Assembly: GCA_964635375.1 (NCBI GenBank)
Contig: CAZWOU010000002.1
Location: 55,969-119,968, forward strand
Direction of reading: 5' to 3'
DNA length: 64,000 nt
Source of the DNA: CAZMNY01 sp964635375
GTDB taxonomy: Bacteria; Planctomycetota; Planctomycetia; Pirellulales; Pirellulaceae
The notes beneath the pieces were generated by a model. The model searched no databases, was not told the DNA's origin, and saw nothing but the letters and a program-made list of their open reading frames with translations. The position numbers and the translations under genes were made by a program. The stretch's first letter is position 1, and every line of letters begins with the position of its first letter. Positions 19,141 to 28,176 of this stretch are shown here, one piece after another.

Positions 19141-19518
19141 TCAGTCGCCATCGATCATTAGAGAACGGACCCAGTTTGCCACTTTCTGAACGACTTTCGG
19201 AGTACTCTGGGCAGCGACCTCCGCTTCCTCGGTAGGATCGCGGTAATCGTCGCTGAATTCGATCCAACGCGTACAACCTCGACAGGTCGACGGAGGTCGT
19301 TTCAGGGGAGCGCCACAGAAGGGGCAGCTGTAGACACGGTTCTTCGTGGCGGCGTCGGTGAGTCCGCCGACTTCGCCAGCTTCAACCCACTGCGAATCGT
19401 CCTTGCGGACGAGAGTTTGAAGCATCACCTCGCCCTCTTTGACTTTTTCAAGCAGCTGTTTCGGAGTCAGTGGACCCAGCGTTTGGCCGCGTTCTTGATA
19501 GTACCATTCGGTAGGCAT
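19141..19518 (-). CDS. GYF_2-domain protein with zinc ribbon
   Basis: A 125-residue protein. Residues 1-55 form a GYF_2 (DUF4339) domain: EWYYQERGQTLGPLTPKQLL and, further on, TLVRKDDSQWVEAGEV. Residues 60-85 form a zinc ribbon with four Cys (YSCPFCGAPLKRPP then CRGCTRW). The last 35 residues are acidic then amphipathic. In planctomycetes the GYF_2 domain usually decorates membrane or regulatory proteins; this one is short and has no membrane segment. Function unknown. It stands alone between the LysR gene and the cyclophilins. Confidence 0.8.
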   Translation of the reverse strand: MPTEWYYQERGQTLGPLTPKQLLEKVKEGEVMLQTLVRKDDSQWVEAGEVGGLTDAATKNRVYSCPFCGAPLKRPPSTCRGCTRWIEFSDDYRDPTEEAEVAAQSTPKVVQKVANWVRSLMIDGD

Positions 19519-19755
19519 CGTGACTTCAACATCCAGACGTGACGGGAATGGACACGGGAGCGGAGGAGGAGCCCATTGACCAGGGCGGCCGAAGCGACTT
19601 GATTTCGAGCCTAATCGTTGTGCTCAGCCGCCGCAACAAAAATGCTTGGAGAGGCATTAGACACGAATTCAGTCTCTTCGGGGTTCCAGCCCTGATGTGT
19701 GACGTGCTGCTAACTGGCTTACTAGACCCAACTTAGTTCAATTTCAGACTCGCCG

Positions 19756-20880
19756 TTACTTTACTTTTGTCGGCTGATACTCTTGTCCTGGTCTTTTGCG
19801 GAGGACGACAGCCTTGACGATTTTGTCAGGATCCGGCTGTCCGCGACGTTGAGGGTCGCGACGCTGGATCTTGGCGAGTACGTCCATCCCCTCGACGACT
19901 CGGCCGAACACGGTGTGGCGTCCGTCGAGGTGGGTGGTTGGCCGAAAGGTCAGGAAGAACTGTGAGCCACCGGTGTCTTTTCCAGCATGGGCCATACTAA
20001 GTGTTCCGCGGTAGTGCCTGCGGTAGCCTTCTTTGTCGCATTCGCAGTAGATGTTGTAGCCAGGTCCGCCGCTACCAGTCCCATCGGGGCATCCGCCTTG
20101 GGCCATGAAACCGGGAAGGACGCGGTGAAACGTCAGTCCGTCGTAGTAATTCTTCTCTACGAGGCTGACAAAGTTGGCGACTGCTTGGGGGGCTTCGTTC
20201 TCAAGCAGTTCGATGGTCACGTCGCCTTTCGAGGTGGTCATTTTGACGCGAGGTAGATCGTCGGTCTTGGCCTCTTTGGCTCGGATGGCCGCTTCAATCT
20301 TCCAGTTCTTCATCACGGAATCGATTTCAGCGAAGATCTGCTGACCCACGCGGTCCATGGCCTTGGCAGCCTCGGCGGCGGCGAGGGACGCCTTGGCTTT
20401 CTCGAATTGCTCGGTCGAATAATAGGCGATTCCAGCGAAGTTTTGGATGCCTTTGACCTCGCACTTGTTCTTGATTAGCAGTTCGGCGACCTCGAGACCT
20501 TGTTCGTATTCGTCGTTTCGCACGTGGTTGGCGAGGAGTCCGACGAGTGTCTCCGTCACATCTTCGCTCTTGTTGGGGTTCATCGTGTATTCAGTAACTG
20601 CAGCCTGGCGAAGCTTCGGCACCATGGCTCGAATGTTGGCAAGGTGTGCTTGGTAGTCCTTCATCAGGCCCTCGCGTTCGGCGGCGGGCGCATCGGTGTA
20701 TTTCTTGGCGATGGCGTTGAGTTGATCTTCGAGTCCGCTAAAGACCTTGAATACGGAAGCGAAGCCGTCAACCTTGGCCTCTGCCGCTGGCTTCGTATCG
20801 TCTTTCTTCGCGTCTTGAGCCCATGCGACTGTGGGCGCAATGAACAGGCTGAGGACGATTATCGTCATAAGGCGTGACAT
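19756..20880 (-). CDS. Secreted cyclophilin-type peptidyl-prolyl isomerase (copy 1)
   Basis: A 374-residue protein with a signal peptide (residues 1-22, ending AWAQ). Residues 30-200 form a helical, TPR-like N-terminal region. The cyclophilin domain occupies about 210-360, with FHRVLPGFMAQGGCPDG containing the catalytic Arg and the FMAQGG motif, SMAHAGKDTGGSQFF and the HTVFGRV strand. It catalyses proline cis-trans isomerisation and probably assists folding of exported proteins. It lies 62 bases downstream of a second gene of the same architecture and is likely co-transcribed with it. Confidence 0.92.
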   Translation of the reverse strand: MSRLMTIIVLSLFIAPTVAWAQDAKKDDTKPAAEAKVDGFASVFKVFSGLEDQLNAIAKKYTDAPAAEREGLMKDYQAHLANIRAMVPKLRQAAVTEYTMNPNKSEDVTETLVGLLANHVRNDEYEQGLEVAELLIKNKCEVKGIQNFAGIAYYSTEQFEKAKASLAAAEAAKAMDRVGQQIFAEIDSVMKNWKIEAAIRAKEAKTDDLPRVKMTTSKGDVTIELLENEAPQAVANFVSLVEKNYYDGLTFHRVLPGFMAQGGCPDGTGSGGPGYNIYCECDKEGYRRHYRGTLSMAHAGKDTGGSQFFLTFRPTTHLDGRHTVFGRVVEGMDVLAKIQRRDPQRRGQPDPDKIVKAVVLRKRPGQEYQPTKVK

Positions 20881-20942
20881 GGTGGTCTCCGGGCGTGTTG
20901 GGCCTTTGGCCCATTGAAGGAAGGAATCGTATGGAGTGAGGG

Positions 20943-22217
20943 CTATTGTACTTTGTTCGCGGCATAGTCGTGTTCGCGTTTGCGAATGACCTCGGCCTTG
21001 ACGATCAGGTCAGCTGGTGCTGGATTCGGGCCGCTTGGATCGCGTCGCTGGATCTTGCTAAGCACATCGAGTCCTTCGATCACTCGACCAAAAACGGTGT
21101 GTCGCTTGTTGAGGAAAGGTGTTGGCCGAAACGTCGTGAAAAACTGTGAACCGCCCGTGTCCTTGCCAGCATGGGCCATGCTCAGCGAGCCGCGAAAGTG
21201 CATTCGTGCGTCGTCTCGCTCGGTTTCGCAGTAGATCTTGTAGCCTGGTCCGCCTTGTCCGTTGCCGTCCGGGCATCCGCCCTGGGCCATGAAGCCTGGC
21301 AAAACTCGGTGAAACGTCACGTTGTCGTAGAAACCTCCTTCGACGAGCGAAACGAAATTGCCAACCGTCTCCGGCGCTTCGTTCTCGAACAATTCGAGCA
21401 CCATTTCGCCTTTGTTTGTCGTCAACTTGACACGTGGCAAATCGTCGGCTTCCGCTTCCTTCTTTCGAATGGCCAGCTCGGCTTTCCAAAGCCCGCCGTA
21501 TTCTTCGATGCTCTCAAGCGCTTTCTGGCCGTCCTCGGAGAGTGAATCGAGGTCTTGGGCCTGCAGTAGCAGCGTCGAGGCCTTTTCGAAGTCATGCATT
21601 GAATAGGCGGCAAGGCCCGTTTGATCGTAGATCTCACGGACCGTTGATTGCCCCTTGATCAGCGTCTCGCCGAGGCCCAGAGCTCTTTCGTAGGCGTCTT
21701 GCTTCACATCGTCTTGCAGCAGCTTAACCAGGAAACGCGAGAGTCGTCGGTCCAGGTTGGGCGCCGCGATGTATGCTGCGACTCCGTTTTTTCGCATCTG
21801 GGGGAGTAGTGCATCGGCTTGAGCGCTGAGTGTGTCCCATTGTTTCTGAAGTTCCACGGCCGCGTCGCCTTCCGCCGTCGCTCCTGGCTTCTGCAAGCTT
21901 CGCATTTTCGTGATGACTTGCCGCCATTGAAGCATGTCGAGGGCGAAGGCCTCGGCTCCCGCTGCGTTGCCCGCTGGTGTTTTGCCGGCTGGCTGCGCGG
22001 CTGATTTGGCCTCAGCCGCCTCCGGTTTCGCAGCCGTTTCTTTTGGCTCGGAGGTCTTCTTCGGCTCCGCGGTCGGTGGGTCGGCTGGCTTTTCCGCCGG
22101 CTGGTCCTTCTTGGGTGAGGCTGGCGGCGCTTCTTTCTTGCCGTCTTGGGCCAGAACGGGCGAAACCAGACAGACAACAACGCTCAGCGAGAGGGCACGC
22201 AGGATGGAGAGTAACAT
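20943..22217 (-). CDS. Secreted cyclophilin-type peptidyl-prolyl isomerase (copy 2)
   Basis: A 424-residue paralogue of the following gene. Signal peptide 1-23 (ending PVLAQ), then a Lys/Pro/Glu/Ala-rich linker of about 60 residues that the other copy lacks, a helical N-terminal region, and the cyclophilin domain at about 270-415 with FHRVLPGFMAQGGCPDG and SMAHAGKDTGGSQFF. The ATG at 22217 is chosen because it starts the signal peptide; in-frame sequence upstream is not protein-like. Its promoter region is shared with rsmD, which is transcribed the other way. Confidence 0.92.
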   Translation of the reverse strand: MLLSILRALSLSVVVCLVSPVLAQDGKKEAPPASPKKDQPAEKPADPPTAEPKKTSEPKETAAKPEAAEAKSAAQPAGKTPAGNAAGAEAFALDMLQWRQVITKMRSLQKPGATAEGDAAVELQKQWDTLSAQADALLPQMRKNGVAAYIAAPNLDRRLSRFLVKLLQDDVKQDAYERALGLGETLIKGQSTVREIYDQTGLAAYSMHDFEKASTLLLQAQDLDSLSEDGQKALESIEEYGGLWKAELAIRKKEAEADDLPRVKLTTNKGEMVLELFENEAPETVGNFVSLVEGGFYDNVTFHRVLPGFMAQGGCPDGNGQGGPGYKIYCETERDDARMHFRGSLSMAHAGKDTGGSQFFTTFRPTPFLNKRHTVFGRVIEGLDVLSKIQRRDPSGPNPAPADLIVKAEVIRKREHDYAANKVQ

Positions 22218-22508
22218 AAGTCGACCCAGATGGCAGGAATTGAGGGGTGGTCTTGATTGTACGTTTGTCGCTTGAGGGGTGGAAAACGAAACGGTGAAAA
22301 TCGAGGCAGTGAAAATCGAGGAGTGCGAGAGCACCCCGATACGCACCGCCGTCCGTCTTGGTTCGGACCCCTTAATCGTGGGCGGGGGCCACCACTGCGC
22401 GGGCGACTATTTGGGCCGCCAGAGTAACGCTAAGATAACAGATTCTCAGCCGAAATTAAGCCGTCGTTTCCGCATGGCGACGACGAATCTGCCTGCACGA
22501 GATTCTGG

Positions 22509-23153
22509 ATGGCTCGCAAAAAGTCGCCAAAACAGACGAAATCCGCATCGCCCAATTCACGGCAGGCGACGCCGCCAGCACTGCGAATTGTGGGCGGGAG
22601 ATTTCGAGGCAGCAAGTTGGAACATCATGGCGACATGGTCACTCGGCCGATGAAGGACCGCACTCGAGAAGCGGTTTTCAACCTCTTGGGGCCGCGAATA
22701 AAGGACGCCTACGCGATCGACCTGTTCGCCGGCACAGGAGCTCTGGCTCTGGAGGCGATCAGCCGAGGCGCCGCAGGCGGAGTGATGTGCGAGCGACATT
22801 TCCCCACCGCCAAGATCATCGAACGCAACGTGACAACCCTTGGCGTCGAGCCGATCTGCGAGGTTGTGCGGGGCGATACGTTTCGCTTCAGCCGGCTCGC
22901 CGACATTCAGAAACCGGGGCCTTGGGCCGTCTTCTGCTCGCCGCCCTATGACCTGTTCGTTGAGCAGCGAGACGAGATGTTGCAGTTGATACAAAGTTGG
23001 ATCGAACGATCTCCCCCGGCCAGCCTGATCATCGTGGAGTCTGACAGTCGCTTTGATTGTGACTTGCTGCCCAGTTCGGCCACTTGGGATGTCCGCCGAT
23101 ATTCACCAGCCCAAATCGCAATCGTCGACGTCGATGATCTGCCGCGTCCTTGA
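22509..23153 (+). CDS. rsmD: 16S rRNA (guanine-966-N2)-methyltransferase RsmD
   Basis: A 214-residue class I methyltransferase. The RsmD signatures are all present: LRIVGGRFRGSKL at the start of the domain, TRPMKDRTREAVFNLL, the SAM-binding IDLFAGTGALALEAISRGA, and SPPYDLF at 144-150. The catalytic motif is normally DPPY or NPPY; here the first residue is Ser144. RsmD methylates G966 of 16S rRNA in the small ribosomal subunit. The first 22 residues are a basic extension. The ribosome site is weak. Confidence 0.85.
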   Translation: MARKKSPKQTKSASPNSRQATPPALRIVGGRFRGSKLEHHGDMVTRPMKDRTREAVFNLLGPRIKDAYAIDLFAGTGALALEAISRGAAGGVMCERHFPTAKIIERNVTTLGVEPICEVVRGDTFRFSRLADIQKPGPWAVFCSPPYDLFVEQRDEMLQLIQSWIERSPPASLIIVESDSRFDCDLLPSSATWDVRRYSPAQIAIVDVDDLPRP

Positions 23154-23273
23154 GCCTCGCCTGCGCACCGCTCAGCGCCAGTCGCAGAACCGGCGGGAAG
23201 TCGCGACCTCTCAGCGGCTCTCTGTCTTTCAGCAACAAGCGATCGCTTGACGCATGAAGAGACGAACAGCGCT

Positions 23274-23636
23274 CTAGCTCAAGAGAATCGTGTCGTCGTT
23301 CTCGTAGCCTGGCGCGCAGCAGCAGAGAAACTTCAACTCGTCGTCTCCGCAATTTGTGATTTGGTGATGGGCGCCGGGCGGGATGGCGATCGCGTCGCCC
23401 ACACGGACGTCTCGCTGTTCGTCGTCGATACGGATCCGACCACAGCCTTCCAGCACGTAGTAGATCTCCTCGGTTCTCGGATGATAGTGGGGGGTCGTCG
23501 AGAGACCGGGCGGCAACCGGGCCTCGGCCAAACTCTGTAACTCGATGCACGAATTGCGGTGGGCGAGTAGTTCGCGAATCTCAGATCCGTCCTTGGTTGT
23601 GAAGGCGGTTGCGTCGTCGATGTTTCGAATATCCAT
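23274..23636 (-). CDS. Single-domain cupin protein
   Basis: A 120-residue small beta-barrel cupin. Both metal-binding motifs are clear: motif 1 PHYHPRTEEIYYVLEG (two His, one Glu) and motif 2 PGAHHQITNCG (His). Such cupins act as dioxygenases, isomerases or sugar/auxin-binding proteins; the substrate cannot be given. Start at 23636 (MDIRNIDDATAF). It lies 68 bases after the helicase gene on the same strand, which may be a chance arrangement, and converges with rsmD. Confidence 0.85.
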   Translation of the reverse strand: MDIRNIDDATAFTTKDGSEIRELLAHRNSCIELQSLAEARLPPGLSTTPHYHPRTEEIYYVLEGCGRIRIDDEQRDVRVGDAIAIPPGAHHQITNCGDDELKFLCCCAPGYENDDTILLS

Positions 23637-23704
23637 TGAATGTTCTTTCGCTGAGATGGTCCTTCGTCTTTTGTTTCCAACTCTCCCCTTCGTCGCCGTA
23701 CAAA

Positions 23705-25978
23705 TCACTGCCCCTCGTCCAGGGAGTTATCTTTGCGAGTATCTTCGAGAGTTCGATCGGTGCTATCTGGATCGACTCGGCGGCACGAGTCGGTCAACCG
23801 CTCGGCTAGGCTGTTCATCTCGTGGCTCCAGTCATCCGCTTCCCAGTTGGGCGGGGTCAATGGAGCGAACTCGTAGGCCAGCAGAATCAGCCGCATCAGG
23901 TGCCGGAAGATCACGCCCTCTTGTTTCTGCAATCGCTTGCTCTTGACGTAGTTGTCAAAATCGCCGCCGAATTCGAGCAGTTCGCCCGCAGCCCAAACGG
24001 GGCGAATGTAAACACTGACTCCGGGGAAATCGTACTGGAACGCCAGTCGCAGTTTGTCAGCCAGGGTCAGCACAAACGGCCGATCCTCATCGAACGCGCC
24101 ACGGCGCCGGTCCTTGTCGTCCTCCTCCTCGTCGTCGCCGCTTGAGGCGCCAAGTTCCTCAGCCGTAGCGAGTCCAAGTTGCAGTAGGTGGGGATCGAGT
24201 CGTGTGACGGCCAAGGGGCCTGGCGGGCACTCTTCGTGGGATGGCGTGCGCAAGTGGTAGGCCATCGAGCCGGGGATCTCCAGCAGGCTTTCCATCGCCT
24301 GGATGCGTTCGACGGGGTCGGCAATATCCATGTGATTGACGAGAAACATTCCGTACAGAGGATTGACGCCGCGCAGTTTGAGCAGATTGCCCATGGCGTC
24401 GGTGGGCGTGGCGGTCGCAGCCTGATAGGGCGTTTCAAGCGGCTCGTCCCCGATTACCTTGGGTGGCTTGGGATCCAGATCGACATAGCCCGCTCGCCAT
24501 AGCGTCAGCAGCATCCGGTCGAGTGATTGCTGGGCCTGCTCGACCAGCTTGCCATGCAGCAGTCGCTTGCGCACGAGCTGGCGAACCGTGTTCACGTCAG
24601 GCGACGCGTCGAGCAAGTACGCGAGCATTCGCCAGGGGAGATCGCCGCGGCTCGCCAATTTGGCTGGCGGCGCCTCACGCAACTTATTGAACTGACCCTC
24701 GTCCCAATACTGCTCTGTCGAACGCCGCTTAGGCATCTTCTTCTTGAGTTTTTTCTTCGCTGTCCTCAGCCCGGGGTCTTTGGTGTCCTCCGGAATCTGA
24801 TCGTACTTGACCCGCCATCGGGCGATTTTGACATCGTCCTCGTGGGCCATCACAAAAACGAAACCTTGGCTGTCGAACTGCGGTCGTCCGGCTCGACCGA
24901 ACATTTGGTGCGCCGCGCTCGGCTCGAGAACTTTTTTCTTGCCCGGCGGCCCCTTCAGCAGATTCGGAATTACCACACTGCGAGCCGGCAAGTTGATCCC
25001 GGCAGAGAGCGTCTCCGTGCAGACGGCCACCGACAACAGTTTCTGCTGGAAAAGCGACTCTACGATGCGGCGATAGCGGGGCATCACGCCGGCGTGGTGG
25101 ACTCCTACGCCGCGCATCAAAATCTGCCGCAGCTTGGCGCCGGCGCCTGTCGACCAATCGTGCAAATCGAGCTGTTCGATCAGCTGCGGGCGTTTGTCGC
25201 GGCGGAGAACGTTCTTACCCTTGAGCTGCTCAGCGAGCGTCCAACACATTTCGCGGTTGAAGCAGAAAACGAGCGCCGGAGTAAAGGCGGCTTCCGTTTC
25301 ACCTTGGGCCATCGATTCAATTTGCTCGCCCAGAAGTTGGTCGCCGATCCATTGGTAGGTCAGCGGCACTTTTCGCTCATTCCCTTCCACTAACTCCACC
25401 GGCCGGTCGTGTTTCGTGGTCAACCAATGTACGAACTCGCGGGCGTTGCCAACCGTGGCGGAGAGCAGCAGCAGCCTGGAGTGCGGCGGCAACAGGCCGA
25501 GTGAGAATTCCCACACGATGCCGCGCTCCGGATCGTTGAAACTGTGGAACTCATCCATCACAACGGCGCCCACATCATCGAATTCAAAAGCCGTCGGGTG
25601 CAGAAGGCGATTGAGCAAGATCTCGGCAACGACGACTTGCACCGGGGCCTCCGGGTTGACTCGCCGGTTACCGGTCGCCAAGCCAACTTGGTCGCGGGCG
25701 AACCCCCATCGCTCAGCTGTGTCTTGAAGCTCTCGAAATTTCTGGTCCGTCAAAGCAATCAAGGGCGTCGTGTAGTAGACACGCTTGCCCAAGTGCAACG
25801 CTTCGAAGATCGCTGCCTCGGCAATCAGGGTCTTGCCGGTCCCGGTCGGGGCGCACACCAGCACGCCGTGCTCGGAGGTGAACCAGGCCAGCAGAGCTTC
25901 CTCTTGAACCGGATACGGCTCGAAGGGCAGTTGTTCGAGGTAACGTCCGGCAAGATCTTCGCGAGTCACATCGGGCAA
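23705..25978 (-). CDS. Ski2-like DEAD/DEAH-box helicase
   Basis: A 757-residue SF2 helicase. Motif I CAPTGTGKT (42-50), motif II DEFH (142-145), motif III SATV, and motif VI QMFGRAGRPQF are all present, with the Q-like motif PYPVQEEALLAW ahead of them. The order and the DE(F/V/C)H box are those of the Ski2/Mtr4/Brr2 group, which unwinds RNA or structured nucleic acid. Residues 440-620 are a helical C-terminal part and about 600-625 is an acidic linker (SGDDEEEDDKDRRR). Several planctomycetes and cyanobacteria carry such a helicase; its RNA or DNA target is unknown. Confidence 0.88.
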   Translation of the reverse strand: MPDVTREDLAGRYLEQLPFEPYPVQEEALLAWFTSEHGVLVCAPTGTGKTLIAEAAIFEALHLGKRVYYTTPLIALTDQKFRELQDTAERWGFARDQVGLATGNRRVNPEAPVQVVVAEILLNRLLHPTAFEFDDVGAVVMDEFHSFNDPERGIVWEFSLGLLPPHSRLLLLSATVGNAREFVHWLTTKHDRPVELVEGNERKVPLTYQWIGDQLLGEQIESMAQGETEAAFTPALVFCFNREMCWTLAEQLKGKNVLRRDKRPQLIEQLDLHDWSTGAGAKLRQILMRGVGVHHAGVMPRYRRIVESLFQQKLLSVAVCTETLSAGINLPARSVVIPNLLKGPPGKKKVLEPSAAHQMFGRAGRPQFDSQGFVFVMAHEDDVKIARWRVKYDQIPEDTKDPGLRTAKKKLKKKMPKRRSTEQYWDEGQFNKLREAPPAKLASRGDLPWRMLAYLLDASPDVNTVRQLVRKRLLHGKLVEQAQQSLDRMLLTLWRAGYVDLDPKPPKVIGDEPLETPYQAATATPTDAMGNLLKLRGVNPLYGMFLVNHMDIADPVERIQAMESLLEIPGSMAYHLRTPSHEECPPGPLAVTRLDPHLLQLGLATAEELGASSGDDEEEDDKDRRRGAFDEDRPFVLTLADKLRLAFQYDFPGVSVYIRPVWAAGELLEFGGDFDNYVKSKRLQKQEGVIFRHLMRLILLAYEFAPLTPPNWEADDWSHEMNSLAERLTDSCRRVDPDSTDRTLEDTRKDNSLDEGQ

Positions 25979-26358
25979 GGGAGCTCATCTCATATTGGCG
26001 AGTGTCGGTTGCTAGATTTCGACTGTCTAACGCAAATTGCCGTTTGGGGCGAGTGCCCAAGTGTCCCCCCAGTGCGGATTCGCGTTGTTCGTGCGGTTTG
26101 CAGCCCCCCTAGCCGCCAAAGAAATAGATGTTCCTCCAAGAAACGCAGGCGCCAGCGGAGAATCACTATCGCTGCATGTTCGCACTGACTTGCCTGCTCG
26201 CCGATGCCGTGCGTACTATTGGGAACACATCGGCCAAAGATTTGGCCAAGCCGCGACTTCAGTTGGCGGCACCCAGCAGGAAGCTTTCGCCAGCCCAAAC
26301 GGGCCCACATCTGACCTACCCACTGCTTCTCTGCTCGGATGCTATTGGAGCCGCCGCT
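25979..26358. other. Intergenic stretch without a recognisable gene
   Basis: About 380 bases between the helicase start and a possible small gene. It contains two C-runs of six (near 26065 and 26104) and no frame with convincing coding character. It should hold the helicase promoter. An open frame from 26128 crosses it but its sequence is not protein-like until the ATG at 26359. Confidence 0.5.
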
Positions 26359-26739
26359 ATGAACGGACTCGATCAACTTTTTCGCGCACTCGTGATGGAA
26401 TCATTGGCCTTGGTGCTGCTGTTCTCGCTGGCCTTCGGTCGGCTCCAGCAGCCTGAGGCGCCGGAAATCGCTTCTAGACCTTCTGAACCCGCGACGCGGC
26501 CAGGTCCGGCGGAAGCGAGCCATGTTCCATCCAAGGCCCCGCGACTGGCCATCATGTCCGCACCCGGTCGCGGCCGGCAACTCGCTGAGCGATCGGCTGA
26601 AGCCGTTGGACGTCACTTTGGCGGAGCCGCGAGATGCTGTTACGAAACAGCTCTGCGAATCAATCGCCGCCCCACTCCAAGACCCACCTCAACCTCGTTC
26701 ATACGTCTGCCCTCGAAGCGCCCAGCCCTCAGGCGGTGA
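26359..26739 (+). CDS. Possible small membrane-anchored protein, probably frameshifted
   Basis: The ATG at 26359 has GGAG eight bases before it and starts MNGLDQLFRALVMESLA, giving one membrane helix, then a Pro/Ala/Ser-rich linker. After about residue 70 (MSAPGRG) the frame becomes Arg-rich and unconvincing. In the next frame the DNA from about 26575 reads NSLSDRLKPLDVTLAE and continues as a coherent helix to about 26690. So the gene probably extends through a one-base shift near 26570-26580. Nothing identifies a function. The 126-residue open frame as given is a minimum model. Confidence 0.35.
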   Translation: MNGLDQLFRALVMESLALVLLFSLAFGRLQQPEAPEIASRPSEPATRPGPAEASHVPSKAPRLAIMSAPGRGRQLAERSAEAVGRHFGGAARCCYETALRINRRPTPRPTSTSFIRLPSKRPALRR

Positions 26740-26741
26740 CT

Positions 26742-26963
26742 GCGATGCACGCGTTTGTCGCATCGCCCGTTCCGCCATTAATCGCCGCATTGGAAACCCC
26801 GCCGCATTGGGAATCCCGTCCAAAATCGAGGGCTTCGAACGGGCCAAGGCATCGTGACGATTCGCCAAACGGATGACCACCAACGCAACGCGACCACAAC
26901 ATAAACGGCATGCAACGCGACCGGCGCCGCGATGCACGCGTTTGTCGCAACGCCTGTTCCGCC
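26742..26963. repeat. 35-bp near-identical direct repeat in a gene-poor stretch
   Basis: The block gcgatgcacgcgtttgtcgc followed by 15 more bases occurs at 26742-26776 and again at 26929-26963 with two mismatches in 35. The surrounding DNA, from about 26740 to 27141, has no credible gene and includes short repeats such as two copies of aaggaac near 27040-27053 and the dyad gcatgc-tgcgg-gcatgc near 27091. It looks like the remains of an interspersed repeat family. I cannot tell a mobile origin from the sequence. Confidence 0.5.
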
Positions 26964-27141
26964 CAGGGCGGCGCTTCGCGGCGAACGCCGCGGGAAGCTC
27001 TACCCAGGGCTCGCATAGGGCCGACCCTTCGGGCCTAAGGAACTCTAAGGAACGGTGAGGTCTTCGTTCAGGGCGGCTTCCGGAGGCGCATGCTGCGGGC
27101 ATGCGGCCAAAGCTAGGTTCGGATCGTCTTTCGCAAGTTGT

Positions 27142-28158
27142 TCAGGTGCCGGTAAACTCGTTTCCGACCTTGCGAGCTCGTTCCGCCTTGTCGAGATTCA
27201 CGCCTAGGCGAATGCCGACCTCGATCAAGATATTCCAACCTGCCGCCAGAAAGACGAAGTTCTGCAGTTTATCGACGCGGGGGACGACGATGCTCGGGAA
27301 GATCGTTGGCTCGGTGGAGACAACGACGACGTTTAAACCAACGCCATCGACCAACGTTTCCTTGAATTTCTCCAGTTCTTCCTCGAAGGGGTCAATGACG
27401 ATCACAACATCACCGCCGTCCATGACTTCTTCGATGCCGTGAACCGCGTACGTGCCCTCGAGGAAATCGCTCTTCTTGCGAGTGATTTCGTTAGTCTTCA
27501 GCGTCAATTCCTCGGCGACGCCGTTGTTCTTTCCAGCGAAATAGATCGTGCCAGCATCGGCAATCGACTGAGTAATAGCCGGATCAATTCCCATCGTCAG
27601 AGCCACTTCGATGGCGTCTGCGAGAGCGGGCAACTCATTACTCAACGTGGCGCCCCTGAGCTGAGCGAGCAGCTCTTGATAGAAGAGCGCCTGTTCGGCG
27701 ACGCTTTTCGTCGCGGCAACCGCCTGTTCCCAACCGCAATTGAGAACAAACGTCTGGGCAGCGAAACGAGCGAGCGTCGTCTCTTCTCGCGCCGTCAATC
27801 CGAAGATTCTCGTATGCCCCGCCTCAACGAGTTTGTTGAGCAGCGAGATGGCCTCCTTCGTGGATCCACTATTGGACGCGGCAAACACGACGAAGTTGGA
27901 CAAGTTGTACTCAGCCGCTTGTCGGCCGCCTTCAGTAACAATGTTGAGAGCTCCTTCATGTGACAGTTCGGAGCAAATCGCGTTCTTGGCGGGAAATATG
28001 CGACTAGACCCTTCGCCAGTGAGAAAGAGGTTTCCGGTACTTTCGATGGCCCGTTTAACGTTGTCAAAGTCGCCAAGCTTGAATTGCCGAACGATGTCGG
28101 GCGTCTGCATCATTTCCTTGACGAGCTCAAACCGGCAGTATTTCTGACTGGTATCCAT
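27142..28158 (-). CDS. SIS-domain sugar-phosphate isomerase / deaminase
   Basis: A 338-residue protein with two SIS domains, as in GlmS, AgaS and FrlB. The first is marked by LFLTGEGSSRIFPAKN and FVVFAASNSGSTKEAISLL (phosphosugar-binding Ser/Thr cluster), the second by GTIYFAGKNNGVAEELTLK and YAVHGIEEVMDGGDV, where the family places its catalytic Glu/His. These enzymes isomerise or deaminate hexose or hexosamine 6-phosphates. GAGG lies eight bases before the ATG at 28158. It is the last gene of a tight four-gene operon, 18 bases after the phosphofructokinase, so a keto-sugar 6-phosphate is the likely product. Confidence 0.85.
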   Translation of the reverse strand: MDTSQKYCRFELVKEMMQTPDIVRQFKLGDFDNVKRAIESTGNLFLTGEGSSRIFPAKNAICSELSHEGALNIVTEGGRQAAEYNLSNFVVFAASNSGSTKEAISLLNKLVEAGHTRIFGLTAREETTLARFAAQTFVLNCGWEQAVAATKSVAEQALFYQELLAQLRGATLSNELPALADAIEVALTMGIDPAITQSIADAGTIYFAGKNNGVAEELTLKTNEITRKKSDFLEGTYAVHGIEEVMDGGDVVIVIDPFEEELEKFKETLVDGVGLNVVVVSTEPTIFPSIVVPRVDKLQNFVFLAAGWNILIEVGIRLGVNLDKAERARKVGNEFTGT

Positions 28159-28176
28159 GTCCAACCTCTGCTGTCT

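Noticed and set aside
19539..19736. 65-codon plus-strand frame between the GYF_2 and cyclophilin genes
   Set aside because: No ribosome site, odd composition and no family resemblance; likely chance.
24527..25393. 288-codon plus-strand frame inside the helicase gene
   Set aside because: Complete antisense of a well-supported helicase; no domain or ribosome site.
26742..26963. CRISPR repeat-spacer pair
   Set aside because: Only two copies of a 35-bp block, with mismatches, a 150-bp separation and no cas gene.
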